Assembly: GCA_027922465.2 (NCBI GenBank)
Contig: BQMF02000435.1
Location: forward strand, 186,001-250,000
DNA: 64,000 nucleotides
Direction of reading: 5' to 3'
Origin: Turritopsis dohrnii
Lineage: Eukaryota > Cnidaria > Hydrozoa > Anthoathecata > Oceaniidae
Of this stretch, positions 55,395-64,000 are shown in pieces; position 1 is the first letter of the stretch; every line of letters begins with the position of its first letter. Under the pieces are notes generated by a model. The model had not been told where the DNA came from and made no database searches. It saw nothing but the letters and a program-made list of their open reading frames with translations. Position numbers and translations under genes: made by a program.

Positions 55395-57911
55395 CTATTA
55401 AGGTTGTTGGGTCAACAAAACACAAACCATCAACATGCACAACACTTTTGCATCAACTGTCTGAATCGTTTTAAAAATGTAGAGTCACGAGACAAGCACT
55501 ATGTCTACTGCTCTGGAAATGAACAAGTTAGAGTGGAGATGCCTGGAGAGATGGAAAAATGGTTGTATTATAACAATGGAGCGATGCAGTTCAGAGTACC
55601 ATTTGCTATCTATGCGGATTTCGAGAGTCTTTTAGTACCTATGAAGGAAGATGGGAGAGAGAAGAAAACAAAAACACTATCGAAGCACAAACCTTCAGGA
55701 TGTTGTACGTACAGCAAGTTTGCGTATGGAAATGCCCCCGATCCTCAAAAAGTATACAGAGGGGAAGATTGTGTAAAGAAATTTGTGGATCATCTGGAAG
55801 ATGAAGTTAAGCGATTGTATGCGACATTTCCAAAAAAGTCAATGATAGAACTGACGTATGTTCAGAAGTGTAATCATCGGGATGCAAAAACTTGTCACAT
55901 ATGTATGCAGCCATTTTCAGATCCTCGAAATAATCGCAAAGTCAGAGATCACTGTCACTATACAGGTTTATATCGAGGTGCTGCACATAACAATTGCAAC
56001 TTAAGATACAAGATCCCACATCATATACCTATCATCTTTCACAACTTAAGTGGATACGATGCACACCTCTTCATAAGAGAACTTGAGGAAAAGTACAACA
56101 CGAAAGATATAGGATGCATTGGGAAAAATATATATCCTTCCGTATCAAAACAGCAATACCACTTGCTGGTGTTGTCGACTCTGACGGTACACAAGTGTAC
56201 AAGAAGATCCAGCTGAGATTCATCGACAGCTGTAGATTCATGGCATCAAGTTTGGATAAATTGTCCTCTAATCTTAGCGATGAGCAGTGTATAAATCTTC
56301 GATGGTTTTACAAAGAAGATAGTATCTTTCAGTTGATGCGCCGCAAAGGTGTATATCCATACGAGTATATGGATAGTTGGGAAAAGTTTTGTGAGACAGA
56401 GCTACCTCCAAAGGAAGCCTTTTACAGCAAGCTGACCATGTGTGGTATAAGTAATAAAGACTATGAGCATGCACAACAGGTATGGAATAGAGTGTCTCCA
56501 GAAGGAGACACTTGGAGATTACCACGATGTGTACTTGGCAACGGATGTTCTACTGCTAGCAGAAGTGTTGATGTGAAGTTTCTAATGACTTTGTAGCGAA
56601 AAATTCACGAACAACTCTACTAAGCTGTATACAACTCCCTACAAATCTATAGAAAAATAGCTTCGTGTAAACAAAACTTGATTTTTCCGAATCCCGCTAA
56701 TGCAATGTACCTTGATGCAAATAACTTTTACGGTTGGGCTATGGCATCAGACTTGCCAACACATGGATTTAGATGGGTAAAAAATGTTGAGAAGATCACA
56801 CCTGAAGGTATTGCAAAGTTAGTTAAGAAGAATGAGTATGGCTATCTGCTGGAGGTGGATATCGACTATCCAAAGAAGCTACACGATGCTCATAATAGTT
56901 TACCATTTCTACCTGAAAGAATGACGCTTGCGAAGGTGAAAAAACTCATACCAAATCTCCACAACAAGCCTGAGTATGTCATAGATAAGAGCGCTACATC
57001 AAGCGTTGACTCACGGCTTAGTTCTGAAGAAAGTTCATCGAGTCATCAGGTATCATCAGATTGCCTGGCTCAAGCCTTACATAAACTTAAACACAAGACT
57101 GAGAAAAGAATCAAAGAACGACTTCGAAAAAGACTTTTTCAAGCTTATGAACAATAGCGTGTTTGGTAAGACGATGGAGAATAGACGGAACCATCGCAAT
57201 ATGAAGTTAGTTACGAACGAAAAGAATTACAAGAAGTACGTCATGAAGCCTAACTTTAAAAATGGGGTTCGTTTTAGCGCAAACTTGATGGGTGTGGAGA
57301 TGGGTAAGACAAGTATCTGGATGATGAAGCTTGTATACATAGGTCAGGCTTTACTTGATGTGAGTAAGATGTTAATGTATGAATTCCACTATGACTACAT
57401 GCAGCCGAAATATGGTAGTAAGCTGCAACTCTGCTATATGGACACTGACAGCTTTGTGTACCACATCAAGACGGAGGATTTCAATCGAGATATAGCCGAA
57501 GATGTAGAAAAGAGATTTGACACGAGTAATTATTCAGAGGAAGACAGATTATACACATTAAAGAACGAGAAGGTTATTGGTCTGATGAAGGACGAACTTG
57601 GTGGTAAGGTCATGACGGAGTTTGTGGCTTTACGATCTAAACTCTATGCATACAAGACGCTAGAGAAGGAAGACAAGCGATGCAAAGGCATGAAAAAGTG
57701 TGCGGCTAAAAAATCAATTACATTCGAAGATTATAAGAGGTGTCTAGAAGATGGAAGAAATCTATATAGAGAGATGGTAGTACTTCAAAACAAGAAGCAT
57801 CAAATGTATACACAAAACTTGAATAAGATTGCTTTGAAAAGAGACGATGATAAACGCATCATACAGACAGATTTGATCACAACGCGTGCTCGAGGATTCA
57901 TAAATTCATAA
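55395..57911 (+). pseudogene. polB: Polinton family B DNA polymerase, broken
   Basis: Readable in segments: an N-terminal finger-like CINCLNRF, exonuclease motif I YADFESLL (about 55612), a CHICMQPF...DHCHYTG...HNNCN zinc/endonuclease-VII-like insert (55893-55998), Exo II HNLSGYDAHLFI (56040), and Exo III DYHDVYLATD (about 56515). The palm follows with YLDANNFYGWAM (motif A, about 56708), DFEKDFFKLMNNSVFGK (motif B, about 57126) and CYMDTDSF (motif C, about 57436). The N-terminal part upstream of CINC is absent. Frameshifts lie near 56130, 56505 and 56985, and about 75 codons are missing between Exo III and motif A (56580-56690). The enzyme would replicate the element from a protein primer. 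Confidence 0.85.
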
Positions 57912-58374
57912 AATTCATACTGAATAGTGAGTAATTCATGAGAAGTTTTTTCTCATGAAATCATACGCTTGAGTGATTTTAAGCTAACATAAATGAGCTG
58001 AAATCATGTTTTATTAATGTGATGTGTAGTGTGGTGGTTACAGCGTAAATCTTGTAATCACGAGATCGCTAGTTCCATCCCCACTCGGTCTCTCATGTCC
58101 TGGTTGAAAAACTTGCATGATTGCGCACTTCCCCGCAGTTACGTTGGATATATCGCGGATTGGGTAGACTTCGGTCTGGGCGACTAATCACTGTCAGGTT
58201 TCACTGGTCCAGAGAGACATTCATGTTACCGTCAAATCGATCGAAATTCAACAAAATGTCAAGGCTTGATGGTGTTAGCATGAACCTAAGCTGCAATCAC
58301 ATGTGGCAGACTGGAAAATCCTAAGGGTTCTCCTAAGGGAGTTTTGTTTTCAATAATAATAAGCTCATGGTTGA
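57912..58374 (+). other. Polinton intergenic region with a SINE-like insertion
   Basis: A tRNA-like head (58025-58095) is followed by about 230 bp without coding features. The promoter-like motif of the ankyrin gene lies at the right end. Confidence 0.5.
58025..58095 (+). other. tRNA-like sequence (SINE head)
   Basis: GTGTGGTGGTTACAGCG (box A-like), ATCTTGTAATCACGAGAT arm and GCTAGTTCCATCCCC (imperfect box B). Confidence 0.5.
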
Positions 58375-58398
58375 GGTTTTTGTTGTATATAATAAAAG
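58375..58398 (+). promoter_or_regulatory. Polinton promoter-like motif 1
   Basis: GTTTTTGTTGTATATAATAA ends a few bases before ATG 58402. Almost the same string precedes ATG 61475. T-tract plus TATAATAA immediately before a start codon suggests a shared core promoter with a very short leader. Confidence 0.55.
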
Positions 58399-58401
58399 GA
58401 G

Positions 58402-58874
58402 ATGGATCAGCAGCAAATCGTAAATGCCTTTGAAAATATCTGTAGTTTGTAGAAATGGGAGATCGAACGTTTGATGAAGTGGAGGGAAATAATAGATGCA
58501 AATGTTGACGCTGAGATTACCAAGCTATGTAAGGAATGGTGTGCGTCGAAAACTAAGTTACCAATGGCTGAAGCAGCTTTCAAGGGTCATATCGAGATCG
58601 TTTGCTCAAGGAGTGGGGTGCAACCGATTTTGATAGGGTAATGATAGTAGCAGCTCGCAATGGTCACCTCGAGATCGTCAAGCTGTGCAAGGAGTGGGGA
58701 GCGACGGCTTTTGACCGGGCAATGATAGTAGCAGCAGTAGAAGGTCATTTTGAGATAGTTCAACTCTGCAAAGAGTGGGGCGCACCTGAGTTTGACGAGG
58801 CAATGGAATTAGCAGCTGAGAATGGTCATGTCGAGATTGTTAAATTATGCAATGAGTGGAAGAAAGCGATGTAA
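58402..58874 (+). pseudogene. Polinton ankyrin-repeat protein
   Basis: From ATG 58402 (MDQQQIVNAFEN) the frame meets TAG at 58450-58452 and reopens with KLCKEWCASKTKLPM. After a frameshift near 58600 it continues through at least three ~32-residue repeats with the pattern KEWGAT.FD.AM..AA.NGH.EIV.LC, ending NEWKKAM. The repeats resemble ankyrin repeats of large DNA viruses. Probable role: protein-protein contact. The start is chosen from the promoter-like motif directly upstream. Confidence 0.7.
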
Positions 58875-58909
58875 TATAATATTGGTTTCATGTAGTTCAC
58901 CAACACTAC

Positions 58910-59689
58910 ATGAAAGAAAAAATGTATGAAGTATTACTACTCGTCTGTTTCTGCGTTCAGACAGGACTTTTGATGTTTGTTTTCTGGAAGACTCGTCATA
59001 TAATAAAACTGGTCATGAACATCGATGGATTTCTAGACGTAGTCGACAGACGCTATGAAAGCAGAAGCTATGAAAAGAGCAGAACTTATACATGCTGTAC
59101 AATATGGTCAACATCTTGGCGGTAAAAAACCTTGGACAGTTAAATGGGACAAGACCATCGAAAATCTATACAAAACATACAAGGAGCCGCAACAGCAGCA
59201 GCAAGAAACGCTTAATTTCAACGTTCTGATATCTAATTTGGTGGATGTGAGCAGAGGCGTAGCCAGTGGTCAGTCAAAATTTGTGGAGGAGAGTTAAGTC
59301 ATTTAGGGTAGAAAAGAAAAGCGTGCAAGTAACCTAATCGCCACTTAAGACTGAAAGGAAATATCATAATCTTGAACTCCTCCAGGTTTTTTTGACTGAC
59401 CCTAACTACGCCTTTGGTGAGAGATGTTTCGAAGATGATGGGGGAGATCAGCGGAAATCCACTCATCACTAGCTCCATCACAAGTTATAGGGCGGCATCT
59501 ATGCCTAACGCTTCACCTATGGATGTGATAGGGTCTACTATCTACTCGAATTGCAAGTCTTTTCTCGGTCCTTTCGCGCTGTTTGCGATCATTTATACCA
59601 ATCTTGATTGGAATAAGTACGCAAAACTCGCTGAAGAGCGTCAAATAAATGAGCCACAAAAAGAAGATAGTAAAATCGAAGGACCATAG
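58910..59689 (+). pseudogene. Polinton small membrane protein, split by a MITE
   Basis: N-terminal membrane segment VLLLVCFCVQTGLLMFVFW, then a frameshift near 59045, a polar middle (ELIHAVQYGQHLGGKKPW, QQQQQE), the MITE at 59252-59416, and a C-terminal part with MMGEISGNP and a second membrane segment FLGPFALFAIIY. Removing the MITE and one GTGAG rejoins the frame. The 3' end overlaps the next gene by 41 bp. Function unknown. Confidence 0.6.
59252..59416. mobile_element. hAT-like MITE, 165 bp, in a Polinton gene
   Basis: Ends CAGAGGCGTAG and, inverted, CAAAGGCGTAG, a common hAT-type terminus, with further inverted similarity inside (GGTCAGTCAAAA / TTTTGACTGACC). Flanked by GTGAG at 59247-59251 and 59417-59421; a full 8-bp duplication is not visible. 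Confidence 0.75.
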
Positions 59690-59927
59690 AAGAGTGGCGG
59701 GTGAGAAGAAGTTAGCAGAGTGGAACCGAAAGAATAAAAAGACAATGTTACAAGTACCTAGTCAAGTACCTACGCAAGTACCTACTAAGACCTATATGAT
59801 TGGAGTTGGTACAATGGCTGTTTTAGCAGTGGGGTTGTTAGTCTACTACTACACACGACCTTCTACTAAGCCTTCCGCTGACACTGGCGTAAAGGTGAAA
59901 GCACAAAAACATGATCGTTTTGATTAA
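59649..59927 (+). CDS. Polinton small basic single-pass membrane protein
   Basis: 92 residues, intact. A lysine-rich N-terminus, the triple VPSQVPTQVPT, then one membrane segment (VGTMAVLAVGLLVYYY) and a basic tail. It overlaps the preceding gene by 41 bp in another frame. Function unknown; perhaps a virion or host-membrane protein. Confidence 0.6.
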   Translation: MSHKKKIVKSKDHRRVAGEKKLAEWNRKNKKTMLQVPSQVPTQVPTKTYMIGVGTMAVLAVGLLVYYYTRPSTKPSADTGVKVKAQKHDRFD

Positions 59928-59932
59928 TATAA

Positions 59933-60373
59933 ATGGTAAAAGAAATCATGGATAGCATATGGCAGACGGCACGTTTACTAGGCTACACCAGCTTGTACGC
60001 GTGCGCTGGAAAGAAATTCTTCAGTATAGGAGCTCCATCCGCAAAGCTAGATTTAGCTGATGTGGGAAAGCTTGGACTATACCTTGAGATGGCAATTTGG
60101 TCAGATGATTACGCACTTAAGCAAGGGTGGTACAAGGTTAAGATAAGATAAATAGTTAGCATCTTAATAGGAGGGGCAGTAAGTGCAGCACTATTCAGGT
60201 TTGGAAACTATGCAGAGAGTGCTCTCTCTGGTGATAAGGAAGCAGCAGCAAAGAGTAGAACGCGCTATGGATTAACGGATTTTTATAACCCTTCTGAAGC
60301 TCAAAAGACTGGTGAATTAGTAGCGATCGCTGGAACTCTAGGTATTGTTGGATTTCTGCTCTACCGTATGTAA
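59933..60373 (+). pseudogene. Polinton small protein with C-terminal membrane segment, one nonsense codon
   Basis: Starts MVKEIMDSIWQTARL five bases after the previous stop. TAA at 60149-60151 breaks it. The same frame goes on with ILIGGAVSAALFRFGNY and ends with LVAIAGTLGIVGFLLYRM at 60373. Two hydrophobic stretches. Function unknown. Confidence 0.6.
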
Positions 60374-60376
60374 TAA

Positions 60377-61392
60377 ATGACTGAAAAGTTGCATGACATC
60401 TACTATCAACCAGAGAATCTGTGGAAAGGGAATAAAGCTAATAAAGTGCTTCAGAAGGCTGGATTCACTAGGAAACAAATTTTGGAGTGGCTAACTCGTC
60501 AAGCCTTAAGGCAGATACATCTACCAAGGCTAAGCACACCAACTATCCTTACTTTTACGTGACCAAAGTAAACGAGATACGTCAGGCCGATCTTTTGTAT
60601 CTTCCTCATGACAAGGTCTATCAGAATACGTATAAGTACGCTTTGAATGTGATCGATATTGCTTCGGGCTATAAAGCGAGTAGACTTCTGAGAACGAAGA
60701 AGGCGAGCGAAGTAGCAGGGATGTTCGCAGATATTTACAAAAAGGGTCCACTAAAGTGACCTGAGAAACTCTATGTAGATAACGGGTCAGAATTCAAGTC
60801 GGAAACAGCTAAGCTCTTACAGAAGCACGATGCCGAGGTGGTGAAAACTACAATAAAGCATAATCATAGAAAGCAAGCCTTTGTGGAAAACTTTAACAAA
60901 CTCCTTGCGGAGAAAGTGTTCCGTATACAAGATGCGCAGGAGTTGCTCGAGGCGAAACTGTTCCGTATACAAGATGCGCAGGAGTTGGAAGATCCACAGA
61001 AAATCAGTACCACGTGGGTAAAGCACTACCAGAAAAGTGTGAGTCAACTGAACAACAATGTTCTTGCCAAAACTGGCATGAAGCCCTCAATGGCCATTAA
61101 ATTCGAGGAAGTTCCGTTAAAAGTTGAGTTTTACGCTAAGGAAGAAACTTTACCTGAAGATGGGTTGTACCGCTATTTGTTAGCATCGGGTGAGGAACAT
61201 GACGAGACACAACGACGCGCGACGGACAACAACTGGAGTCGGCAAACGTATCGGTTTAATTAGATATTGCAATACCCAGGTCAGCGCGTTTTGTACTACC
61301 TAGAATATGGGCCGGAGAGAGCTTTTGTACGTGAAGAACTTATTACTATTCCCGAGGATACGGAAGTACCTCCAGAATACTTCAAAAAGTGA
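60377..61392 (+). pseudogene. Polinton retroviral-type integrase, broken
   Basis: N-terminal IYYQPENLWKG and QILEWLTRQA(L)..IHLPR, then the rve core with D in QADLLYLP, D in VDNGSEF and E in AFVENFNKLL. The C-terminus has LPEDGLYRYLLASGEEHDE, TYRFN and AFVREELITIPEDTEVP, a chromo-like tail of Polinton integrases. Lesions: frameshift near 60510, TGA 60757-60759 (a probable lost Trp), TAG 61261-61263. A 42-bp tandem duplication (about 60919-61002) repeats FRIQDAQEL inside the core. It would insert the element DNA. Confidence 0.85.
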
Positions 61393-61451
61393 TAAATTAA
61401 TTTTTTTCGAAGTTGTTATTGTTTTTGTCCTCTAATTGTCCTCTAAGTGAC

Positions 61452-61472
61452 AGTTTTTGTTGCATATAATAA
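61452..61472 (+). promoter_or_regulatory. Polinton promoter-like motif 2
   Basis: AGTTTTTGTTGCATATAATA, two to three bases before ATG 61475. One base differs from motif 1 over 19 positions. Confidence 0.55.
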
Positions 61473-61474
61473 AG

Positions 61475-62095
61475 ATGCTGCGTTTTGGACAAATCGAAGT
61501 TTCAAGGAAGGATTGTAGAACTTTCCGACATTTACAATATCGACATGTCAAAGATCACTATAGCATAACCTATTGTAGCAAACAAGAACGACACGGGGTA
61601 CTACATCGGCTATGAGAACGAACCGACTAAAATCGTTCCTCTCTTGATCAAAACCGCAAAGAAATGCCACTCTTCAGGTGTATCGAGGTATAATGAGACA
61701 TCAGCCTGGAAGATGGGATTCAACGTGTTCGATGATAAAGCTTGGTGTGATGCCTACAACACGATTGCTGATTGTGTGCAAGAGCTTATCTTTAATACCT
61801 TGACAGGTACTGTGATAAGTACTACAGGCTAGATCAACTCAAAGCTCATTGTCTGGGATGGTGACATCAAAACAAAGTTTAATGATGATGAACCACCATA
61901 TAACCAATCCTGCAAGGCAACTGGTGATTTGAAGATCGGAAGCGTGTACACACAGACCCATAACCACTACCTCCAAGTCCATTTGAAAGAGTGCAAGTAC
62001 CATCAAGACAAATTTATACATCACCAGAAGGTGAGGAGGTTGATGTTAAAACGGGAGAGGTCGTAGGATATGAGGTTGGCTGTAGCAAATACTAG
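61475..62095 (+). pseudogene. Polinton conserved element-specific protein
   Basis: Begins MLRFGQIEVSRKD, then a frameshift (about 61515-61530), TAA 61566-61568, and a long clear part NDTGYYIGYENEPTKIVPLL, SGVSRYNETSAWKMGFNVFD and VQELIFNTLTGTV. After TAG 61830-61832 come SKLIVWDGDIKT and GSVYTQTHNHYLQVHLKECK, with a last frameshift near 62010 and TAG at 62093-62095. I recall this as a conserved Polinton gene of unknown biochemical role, possibly DNA binding. Confidence 0.6.
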
Positions 62096-62139
62096 TTCAA
62101 GTAAATGTCTTCACTTACTAGACATCCGGCGTTGGAAGT

Positions 62140-62160
62140 TTTTTTCTATAAATAAAAAAA
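62140..62160 (+). promoter_or_regulatory. Polinton promoter-like motif 3
   Basis: T-tract plus TATA (TTTTTTTCTATAAATAAAA) right before ATG 62162, a looser version of motifs 1 and 2. Confidence 0.4.
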
Positions 62161-62161
62161 G

Positions 62162-62935
62162 ATGAATTTGTCTTTGTTCGACGGATTATCAATTATTGAA
62201 GTACTTTTTGATGCACAAAACCAACCATTCATTCACAGAGCCCAATTCGGTAGGTTCTTAGGGTTGAAGCACATAATTACATCTGTTCCAGATACTGTGA
62301 AGCGTCAGCAGATCACTAGAGCAGAACTTGAAGAGAGTGTCCAACGGTTGGACCCCTCTGGGAGGTCGCAAAACTCACACGTGTTCCTTTCCTTAGAGCT
62401 TGCTCTATGCATTTCAATGTGTAGTGACAAACCTACTGCGATTTTAGCTCGAAACTGGTTGCGGAAAGAGATTATCCTGAGAGGTTTTGATAAGATTATC
62501 GATGCAGAGCGGTAAAAAGTCGAAGAAGCTACGGCAGCTCTTGCTTTACTCAACGATTATCTCATAGAGGCGCAGACTGAGCTTGTAGAGCGTGATCAAA
62601 CAACCGATAAACTCCTGCAAAGACATGTTCCTCATGCAGAAGACCTGCGCAAGGATAATGTTATCCTGATTGCACGCAATTACTCTAACTCTGAAGATGA
62701 TAAACATTACAACTTGCATTACTACGTCGCACGGATACGGAGACGTGCAATCACCAGTAAGAGACGATAGTTACTCAGTTTCCGAGCAGTGAGGAGATCG
62801 TTGTCATCGATAATCCTAACGGTATAGACGCGTTTAATATATTCGAAGAGGATGGGCATGTGGAATGTTTCCAGTGTCACTTTAGATTGATCGATCTATA
62901 TGACTTAGGTGTCCCTGTTCTTGAATATTAAAGAG
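62162..62935 (+). pseudogene. Polinton BRO-N/KilA-like protein
   Basis: The N-terminal domain (ATG 62162 to TAA 62513-62515) has IEVLFDAQNQPFIHRAQFGR, FLGLKHI and LARNWLRKEIILRGFDKI, resembling BRO-N-type DNA-binding domains of large DNA viruses. The frame continues past the stop with a coiled-coil-like LALLNDYLIEAQTELVERD and ends RNYSNSEDDKHYNLHYYVAR at about 62770. After a frameshift a C-terminal piece (FPSSEEIVVIDNPNGIDAF..ECFQCHFRLIDLYDLGVP) runs to about 62930. Such proteins bind DNA and may regulate the host or the element. Confidence 0.55.
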
Positions 62936-63008
62936 TGGTTCCAGCCGTTGGAACGTCGTTTTGCAGCTTTACAAAGCTACAAAACATAAGGAGAAGGTGC
63001 CTCATACA

Positions 63009-63710
63009 TCATATAACAGGTGCACTCGGGGTATCTGAACTGCTCACGAGCTTTTTTGCGATTTCATCACGACCTTCTTTCCGTCCATGTTTTAAAAGCT
63101 CTTCCTTCTGATATTCATAAAGCTGTTCGATCACCTTCCTAGACCGTTTTCGCAGATCTAGCTTCGTATCTTCGTAACGCCGTTTCTCCGCTGTAATTTG
63201 AGTAAATTCAGGATGATCGATGGTACCGTCTTCGTAGACTTTTCATATTAGTACACGCAGGCTGCCTAAAGCGGTCTGTGCAGCCCATGCGATATCATGA
63301 TTTTTCTGTTTTCTTACATTGAAAATAGAGCCACTTTCTTAAATGACTATCATTATTAGACCCACAACGAGAGCTGTCATACACAAAGCGATGCTCATCG
63401 ACGTATCAATTCTTGATACCAAGCATGTAATCTCACCGCCAGAGAATACAATATTTGCAGCTATTAGAACGCAAGATATATATTTCGCAACTGTTGAGTA
63501 GCATGAAAATTTGCGCTCTAAAAATGTTCGGTATTCTACTTCCTGAGATAGGTATGCTTCCGTCTCCTTAACCGTTTGAACTCTCAAGTTTTGTGCGTAT
63601 CTACCCTCCACAGGGTCTGATAAAATAGGATATAGCTTCTCCGTATTTACGTCGTACATAGCCATCTGTTTATTTGAAGATGATGAGCATATTGATAGCT
63701 TGTAAATCAA
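63009..63710 (-). pseudogene. Minus-strand Polinton gene with two membrane segments and a charged C-terminus
   Basis: One minus-strand frame from 63710 to TGA 63011-63009, broken by TAA 63341-63339 and by a TGA near 63245. The first part has YLSQEVEYRTFLERKF and two membrane segments (YISCVLIAANIVF and SIALCMTALVVGLIMIVI). The rest is charged and helical (HDIAWAAQTALGSLRVLI, KLDLRKRSRKVIEQLYEYQK, KEGRDEIAKKL). Function unknown. Its direction, opposite to polB and the integrase, suggests a second operon-like block continuing off the window. Confidence 0.5.
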
Positions 63711-63807
63711 CTTTCCTGCCTTGATCGTCGGTGACGTAAAAGATCAACGTTCGCGTTGAGGACCTCAATTTGTTGGTGAACAATGGGCGTTCATAGCGAT
63801 ACGACAT
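63674..63807 (-). CDS. Short minus-strand Polinton ORF
   Basis: MSYRYERPLFTNKLRSS, then TLIFYVTDDQGRKVDLQ, reading to TAA. The FYVTDDQGR..D phrase resembles a beta-rich structural protein start. It overlaps the frame of the next gene, so a frameshift may join them. Confidence 0.4.
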
Positions 63808-64000
63808 GATGTCACCATACTCGTACTCTGGCTTCTGAAGTCTAAAAATGTGTATGATTTTCGTAATTGCACTGTTTAGCAGAATATATAGCTATTTTTG
63901 AATTATTTCCTAATCTGTGAACCGAAAATAACTTCGTTTATTTACTTTTTCTAATTACCTTATCGGGGAAAAAAAAGTCGGGGGTAAGTGACTAATTTTT

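Larger units (their letters stand above)
55390..64000 (+). mobile_element. Polinton/Maverick remnant, left end truncated, running off the window
   Basis: Protein-primed family B DNA polymerase and retroviral-type integrase in one locus define a Polinton. Between and after them are an ankyrin protein, three small membrane-type proteins, a conserved element-specific protein and a BRO-like protein, then minus-strand genes. Packaging ATPase, protease and capsid genes were not found and may lie to the right of 64,000. Nearly every gene carries nonsense or frameshift changes, so the copy is dead. I describe it as found. Confidence 0.85.

Noticed and set aside
1..64000. CRISPR array, bacterial operons or defence islands
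   Set aside because: No regularly spaced direct repeats with unique spacers, no ribosome-binding sites and no prokaryotic gene order; the tandem repeats seen are satellites or minisatellites.

Overview
The window is repeat-rich, AT-rich metazoan DNA, most likely from a cnidarian. That assignment is my inference. It rests on split genes with GT/AG introns, a secreted PAN-EGF-fibrinogen gene family, and a dense mixture of YR retroelements, Penelope-like elements, LINEs, tRNA-headed SINEs, Harbinger-type MITEs and a Polinton. Nothing bacterial or organellar is visible.

Layout. 1-5.7 kb: two divergent, decayed copies of a reverse transcriptase with an N-terminal zinc finger and a restriction-like C-terminal domain; one is split by a MITE. 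7.2-12.3 kb: FReD gene A on the minus strand, degenerate, with a rearranged Penelope-like element in an intron. 12.46-17.72 kb: a nearly fresh Ngaro/PAT-type YR retrotransposon (gag, RT-RNaseH, tyrosine recombinase) with textbook A1-B1A2-B2 repeats, just upstream of gene A. 18-23 kb: relics. 23.6-24.85 kb: an uninterrupted single-exon ORF fusing two ubiquitin-like domains to a PARP-like ADP-ribosyltransferase domain. 25.3-30 kb: a MITE, a RecQ-like helicase pseudogene and a LINE carrying a SINE. 30.2-34.25 kb: a zinc-ribbon/HECT ubiquitin-ligase-like gene, frameshifted, with one exon split by a 785-bp TIR element that contains a tRNA-like unit. 34.5-35.8 kb: an integrase-like gene on the minus strand. 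36.8-37.65 kb: a foldback element with telomere-like repeats. 38.5-46.3 kb: FReD gene B, the complete paralogue of A, with transposons in its introns. 47.5-51.2 kb: two LINE 3' ends and a Harbinger deletion derivative. 52-54.7 kb: dispersed repeats, a SINE and a decayed EEADT-family gene. 55.4 kb to the right edge: a decayed Polinton (polB, ankyrin protein, small membrane proteins, integrase, a conserved element-specific protein, a BRO-like protein, and minus-strand genes running off the window).

How it fits together. Host genes with visible structure are FReD genes A and B, a tandem pair of secreted lectin-like genes, and probably the ubiquitin-ADP-ribosyltransferase gene. Most other coding sequence belongs to mobile elements or to multicopy families. 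The two FReD paralogues act as controls for each other: B shows the empty site for the Ngaro insertion and the complete exon that A has lost. The least ordinary gene is the ubiquitin/ADP-ribosyltransferase fusion.
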